NCBI GenBank assembly: GCA_005883905.1
Contig: VAYD01000249.1
Location: 1-10,657, forward strand
Source of the DNA: Actinomycetota bacterium
Lineage (GTDB): Bacteria; Actinomycetota; Thermoleophilia; Solirubrobacterales; Solirubrobacteraceae
DNA length: 10,657 nt
Direction of reading: 5' to 3'
How positions within the stretch are numbered: position 1 is the stretch's first letter; each line of letters starts with the position of its first letter. Position numbers and translations under genes: made by a program. Under the pieces are notes generated by a model. The model was not told the DNA's origin and ran no database searches. It saw only the letters and a list, made by a program, of their open reading frames with translations. Of the stretch, positions 7,470-10,657 are shown in pieces.

Positions 7470-8646
7470 ATGCGGGTCCTGATCCTGTCCTGGGAATACC
7501 CCCCGGTCGTCGAGGGTGGGCTGGCGCGCCACGTGCGCAAGCTCGCCGAGAACCTGGTCGCCGACGGCATCGAGGTCCACGTGCTCACGCGCGGCAGTGC
7601 CCGGCGGGGTGGGTGGGATTCCCCTCAGGACAGACGGGGGGTGATGGTGCACCGGGTCAAGGAGAAGCCCTACCCCAAGGACCTCGAGCAGTTCATCGCG
7701 TGGGTTCGCCGGATGAACGAGGACATGCTGGCGGCCGGGCGCGTTCTGGCGGACGAACTCGACATCGACCTCGTCCACGGGCACGACTGGCTGGTCGCCG
7801 TGGCGGGCAAGCGGCTTGCCGACCAGGCGCGGGTGCCGTTCGTCACCACGATCCACGCGACCGAGTACGGCCGTCACCAGGGGTGGGTGCACCAGCCGCC
7901 GATGTCGGACATCCACCGCACCGAGCGCTGGATGGCGCACTGCGCCGACCAGGTGATCGTCTGCTCGCACTACATGCGCGGCCACGTGGCCGACATCTAC
8001 GACCTCGAGGAGGACCGCGTCGCGGTGATCCCGAACGGGATCGACCCCGACGACCTCGTCGCGGTCGACGACCTCGACGCGCTGCGCGCCCGCTTCGCCG
8101 CGCCCGACGAGCAGCTCGTGCTGCTGATCGGGCGCCTCGTCTACGAGAAGGGCTTCCAGCTCGCGCTCGATGCGCTGCCCGGGCTGATCGAGGAGGTCGG
8201 CGGCCTGCGCTTCCTCGTCGCCGGCTCGGGCTCGCACGAGCAGGCGCTGCGCGAGCAGGCGACCGAGCTCGGCCTGATGGAGCACGGCACGTTCCTGGGA
8301 TGGATCGGCGACGACGTCCTGCACTCGCTGTACCGGATCGCCGACCTCTGCGTCGTGCCGTCGATCTACGAGCCGTTCGGCCTCGTGGCCGGGTGGCCTG
8401 CGCGAGGTCGTGGCCCACGAGAAGGTCGGCCTGCGCTTCAACTGCGGCGACGCCGAGCACCTCGCGTTCATGGTCGAGCGGATGCTCACCGACCACGAGC
8501 TGCGCGACCGGCTCGTGACGCAGGCGGGCGAGCACGTGCTGCGCTTCGACTGGAGCGACATCGCGCGCCAGACGGGGGCGGTGTACGCCGAGGTCGCCTA
8601 CCATCGGGGGAGATGCCAGATCCCCCTTCGACCGCCCGCAGCGTAA
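7470..8646 (+). pseudogene. GlgA/GlgM-like glycogen synthase-type glycosyltransferase (GT-B), frameshifted by a deletion
   Basis: ATG at 7470 lies 13 nt after treY, with no strong Shine-Dalgarno. The first 307 residues are an actinobacterial-type nucleotide-sugar glucosyltransferase: RVLILSWEYPPVVEGGLARHV (donor loop), LVHGHDWL, TTIHATEYGRHQGW, VAVIPNGIDPDDL, LIGRLVYEKGFQLALDAL, FLGWIGDDVLHSLYRIADL and VPSIYEPFGLVA. After GCC at 8388-8390 the expected continuation (LEAMASG... up to a TGGL-like turn) is absent. The family resumes one frame over at 8392 as GGLREVVAHEKVGLRF and runs to TAA at 8644-8646. The gap is about 44 nt; with it the gene would be about 406 aa, normal for the family. The second Glu of the EX7E active-site motif (first Glu = 301) is in the missing piece, so the product as written should be inactive. 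Neighbouring trehalose genes suggest alpha-glucan synthesis. Confidence 0.88.
8599..8604 (+). promoter_or_regulatory. Possible -10 element for the 8613 gene
   Basis: TACCAT ends 8 nt before ATG 8613, the distance expected when transcription starts at or next to the initiation codon. No convincing -35 is seen, and the gene could equally be read from the upstream operon message. Confidence 0.25.
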
Positions 8647-9254
8647 AGATCGGTTCCGACGAGCGCACCGGCTGGTCCTCGGACCGGCCCCGCCGCGAGG
8701 GCTCGGCCCCGCGGCCGGTGGACGTTTCGACCCGCTGCCGCGTCCTGCGCCCGACCGACCGGATGCGCTATTCGCCCGGCAGCCTGCTGATCGTCGTCTC
8801 CGCGTCGGCGGCCGACCGCGACGCGTTCATCGAGCGCGTCACCGAAGAGAAGGGCGTGGTATTCACGCTGGGCAAGATCCGCGGCCTGATCGAGGGCCGC
8901 GTGCCGGCGGAGGATCTCGACGTGCGCGCCGGGGAACTCCAGCAGGCGGCGGTCGCCAAGCGCCTGGAGGCGGGGGAGTCGGTCGTCATCGGCGCCGAGG
9001 GATTGAGCGCCGGGGAGCGGGAGCGCTGGGTGCGCCTCGCGCACGGGCTGCGCCGCCCGCGGCACATCATCCTGCTGGAGACCTCCAAGGAGCACGTCGG
9101 CGAGGAGGACGCCGCGCCGCTCAACGAGCTGCGCACGGCGCTCGACGCGGGCGACCTGGGCGCCGAGGGCTTCCAGACCGCGATGCGCCTCGGCGGCGCC
9201 GCGATCGAGGAGCTCAAGCGGATCGTCTTCCGGCCCGCGCCGCGCGAGGACTGA
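8613..9254 (+). CDS. Hypothetical protein resembling a P-loop kinase with a lost Walker A motif
   Basis: A start at ATG 8613 gives 213 aa and overlaps the glycosyltransferase end by 34 nt. A later ATG at 8763 would give 163 aa but has no ribosome site and would cut into RVLRPTDR, which looks like part of the fold. Residues 1-45 are polar and probably disordered. The rest follows the order of PNKP/zeta-toxin-like AAA kinases: a hydrophobic strand (GSLLIVVSAS), a helix, VVFTLGKIRGLIEGRV, a long helix with AVAKRLEAGESVVIGAEGL, RERWVRLAHGLRRPRHIILLETS and a C-terminal helix. The P-loop position reads SASAADRDAF, with no GxxxxGK[ST], so ATP binding in the usual way is unlikely. This is a resemblance by pattern only and the function is unknown. 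TACCAT at 8599-8604 could be a -10 element for a leaderless message. Because of the upstream frameshift, the frame is also open back to 7470. Confidence 0.65.
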   Translation: MPDPPSTARSVKIGSDERTGWSSDRPRREGSAPRPVDVSTRCRVLRPTDRMRYSPGSLLIVVSASAADRDAFIERVTEEKGVVFTLGKIRGLIEGRVPAEDLDVRAGELQQAAVAKRLEAGESVVIGAEGLSAGERERWVRLAHGLRRPRHIILLETSKEHVGEEDAAPLNELRTALDAGDLGAEGFQTAMRLGGAAIEELKRIVFRPAPRED

Positions 9255-9256
9255 CC

Positions 9257-10186
9257 TCAGGCGCGCCGCGAGCGCTTGGCGTCGAACATCGCGCGGTCGG
9301 CTCGCTCGATCAGCTTGGTCGCAGCGTCGCCGGGAGCCCAGGTGGCGATGCCGTAGGACAGGCGCAGCACCGGCAGGTCCGCCTGCCGCAGGGCGCCGGC
9401 GACGCCGCCTGCGAGCCGGTCGCAGGCCGCGATGGCGGATCCGGCGGCGGTGGCGGGCATCACGACCAGGAACTCGTCGCCGCCGTAACGGCCGACGAAG
9501 TCGGTGGCGCGCGACGCGTCCTTCAGCGCGGCGCCGACGGCGCTGAGCACCGCGTCGCCGCGGATGTGCCCCTGCTCGTCGTTGACGCGCTTGAAGTCGT
9601 CGATGTCCAGGAACGCGATCGAGAACGGCGCCCGCGTCCGGCTGCTGCGCGCCAGCTCGGCCGCGAGCGAGCGCTCGATCGCGCGCCGCGTCAGGCAGCT
9701 GGTGAGCGCGTCGTCGTCGGAGTGGCGCTCGGCCTGGTGCAGCCGCTGCGCCTGGATCACGCACAGCTCGGCGAGCTCCGCGAACGCCTGGACGATCTCG
9801 GCGATGCGCGCGCCGTCGCGCTCCGCCGTGGCGGTCGGCAGCACGACGAGCACCGCGCCCTGCGGCGCGCCGAAGCCGAAGCTCGCCGAGAGCCCGATGT
9901 AGCGGATGACGACGTCCTCCTCGCTGCCCTCCTCGGAGTGGACGGCAAGGTGCAGCGCCTCGGCGGCCGGCATCGGGCCGGCGGCGGCCTCCGCGTGGGC
10001 GCCGCCGTCGTCGGCTGCCACTACTACCGCCGTGTGCGCGCCGACGGCGTCGACCAGGCAGCTCGCGATCGCGTCCAGCGCGCTTGCGAGATCCGGCGCG
10101 GTGATCGCGGCGCGCAGCGCATGGCGCAGCGCTTCGAAGGCCCCGTGCTCCTCCGGAACGACTCTCAGATGACGATCGGACCCCAC
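9257..10186 (-). CDS. GAF-GGDEF diguanylate cyclase
   Basis: The 309-aa protein has no signal peptide or membrane segment, so it is cytoplasmic. Residues about 15-150 form a GAF-like sensory region (ALRAAITAPDLASALDAIASCLV..., AVLVVLPTATAERDG) ending in a helix that would link to the catalytic domain. Residues about 155-305 are a GGDEF domain, which makes cyclic di-GMP from two GTP. FLDIDDFKRVNDEQGHIRGD (192-211) supplies metal and substrate residues, and the signature GGDEF (235-239) is intact. RATD (226-229) lies exactly five residues before it, the canonical RxxD inhibitory site for product feedback. No EAL domain follows. The start used is GTG at 10186; it has only a weak ribosome site, so a downstream start is possible. 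The gene converges on the P-loop-like gene with a gap of only 2 nt. The ligand of the GAF region is unknown. Confidence 0.88.
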   Translation of the reverse strand: MGSDRHLRVVPEEHGAFEALRHALRAAITAPDLASALDAIASCLVDAVGAHTAVVVAADDGGAHAEAAAGPMPAAEALHLAVHSEEGSEEDVVIRYIGLSASFGFGAPQGAVLVVLPTATAERDGARIAEIVQAFAELAELCVIQAQRLHQAERHSDDDALTSCLTRRAIERSLAAELARSSRTRAPFSIAFLDIDDFKRVNDEQGHIRGDAVLSAVGAALKDASRATDFVGRYGGDEFLVVMPATAAGSAIAACDRLAGGVAGALRQADLPVLRLSYGIATWAPGDAATKLIERADRAMFDAKRSRRA

Positions 10187-10297
10187 CTTGCTACGCCCCG
10201 CTGTCTGCTCGGCGTGGGCTGGCGATATTCGACGCTACTCCTCCCTCCGCGGGAAAGCGAGCACGCTGGAGCCGGAGGGTGACTAGGGTTGCGCGCT
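10187..10297. promoter_or_regulatory. Divergent promoter region between the GGDEF gene and the DUF3089 gene
   Basis: This is 111 bp with no coding signal. TAGGGT at 10284-10289 could be a -10 element for the rightward gene, 8 nt before its ATG at 10298, which would make a leaderless message. GGAGGG at 10274-10279 looks like a ribosome site but is 18 nt from the ATG, too far for ordinary use. CCCTCCG (10243-10249) and CGGAGGG (10273-10279) form a 7-bp inverted repeat with a 23-nt spacer. I see no convincing promoter for the leftward gene. Confidence 0.35.
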
Positions 10298-10657
10298 ATG
10301 TCCCGCCTCTGTCCCGCTTCGCTTCTTTCCCTCGCTGTGGTCGCCGTCCTCGCCGGCGCCGGATCGGCGTCCGCCAAGACCGTCTGGCTCTGCAGCCCGC
10401 AGCAGGCCGCCGATCCGTGTGACTACGGGCTGACGGCGACCGTCGTCAAGACCGACGGCACGCGCAGCACGCAGACCGTGAAGGCGGCGCGCAAGCCGAA
10501 GGTCGACTGCTTCTACGTCTACCCGACGGTCAGCGATCAGCAGACGGAGAACGCGACGCTCGCGAAGGACCCGGAGATCAAGGCGATCGCGACCTACCAG
10601 GCGTCGCGGTTCCGGCAGGACTGCCGCGTGTGGGCGCCGATGTACCGGCAGGTGACG
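10298..10657 (+). CDS. Secreted DUF3089 family protein, 3'-partial
   Basis: ATG at 10298 opens a frame that runs to the window edge (120 codons). Residues 1-26 are a Sec signal peptide: Arg3, a hydrophobic core (LLSLAVVAVLAGAG) and an ASA cleavage site, so the mature protein starts at Lys27. The mature part begins VWLCSPQQAADPCDYGL and continues with VDCFYVYPTVSDQQTENATL, KAIATYQASRFRQDCRVWAPMYRQVT, which I recognise as the N-terminal part of DUF3089 proteins. These are predicted exported alpha/beta-hydrolase-like proteins; the catalytic nucleophile elbow would lie beyond the window. Four Cys in the mature part could form disulfides. The substrate is unknown. The gene is divergent from the GGDEF gene and shares its intergenic region. 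Confidence 0.82.
   Translation, partial: MSRLCPASLLSLAVVAVLAGAGSASAKTVWLCSPQQAADPCDYGLTATVVKTDGTRSTQTVKAARKPKVDCFYVYPTVSDQQTENATLAKDPEIKAIATYQASRFRQDCRVWAPMYRQVT

Noticed and set aside
8763..9254. Shorter start for the P-loop-like gene at ATG 8763
   Set aside because: There is no ribosome site, and it would remove residues that read as part of the first structural element. ATG 8613 has a better context, although the choice is not certain.
10243..10279. CCCTCCG/CGGAGGG inverted repeat as a riboswitch-like ribosome-site sequester
   Set aside because: The arms are 7 bp with a 23-nt spacer, and the putative GGAGGG is too far from the ATG to be the real ribosome site. This is common by chance in GC-rich DNA.
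1..10657. tRNA, rRNA, CRISPR, insertion sequence or prophage content
   Set aside because: I saw no regularly spaced repeats, cloverleaf-like segments, conserved rRNA stretches or transposase and integrase motifs on either strand.

Overview
The window is GC-rich actinobacterial DNA (I estimate about 70% G+C). Gene style and content suggest the Thermoleophilia (Solirubrobacter, Conexibacter or Baekduia-like): a Cys-containing LPXTG surface protein, an alkylhydroperoxidase-like (CMD) protein divergent from treZ, a trehalose/glycogen cluster, a GAF-GGDEF protein and a secreted DUF3089 protein. The lineage is inferred from remembered family resemblance, not from a marker gene.

Layout. (1) Positions 2-1297 hold the C-terminal part of a sortase-anchored surface protein (+). 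(2) Positions 1108-1328 are a 221-bp inverted copy of an internal piece of treZ (2017-2237), with one mismatch. It overwrites the end of the LPXTG gene and the 3' half of a divergent CMD gene (-, start 1522). (3) A 113-bp divergent intergenic region carries strong Shine-Dalgarno sequences on both sides and a 7-bp palindrome. (4) Positions 1636-7456 are a tightly coupled treZ-treX-treY operon with 4-nt overlaps: GTGA at 3354-3357 and ATGA at 5426-5429. (5) A GlgA-like glycosyltransferase follows 13 nt later (7470-8646), then a short protein resembling a degenerate P-loop kinase (8613-9254). (6) Convergent to these, with a 2-nt gap, is a GAF-GGDEF diguanylate cyclase (10186-9257, -). Divergent from it is the start of a secreted DUF3089 protein (10298 to the window end, +).

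Biology. TreX (debranching), TreY (end isomerisation to maltooligosyl-trehalose) and TreZ (trehalose release) form the glycogen-to-trehalose pathway. The adjacent glycosyltransferase would make or extend the alpha-glucan they consume.

What stands out is damage. treZ and treY have intact catalytic residues. treX carries an in-frame amber codon exactly where about 15-17 conserved residues are missing. The glycosyltransferase lacks roughly 44 nt around its EX7E motif, which shifts the frame and opens it into the downstream gene. Together with the inverted treZ copy, this makes three structural lesions in about 7.3 kb of otherwise healthy coding sequence. The most economical explanation is an assembly or gap-closing fault, possibly with strain mixture. 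A real set of template-switch rearrangements is the alternative, and raw reads would decide. I found no tRNA, rRNA, CRISPR array, insertion sequence or phage gene.
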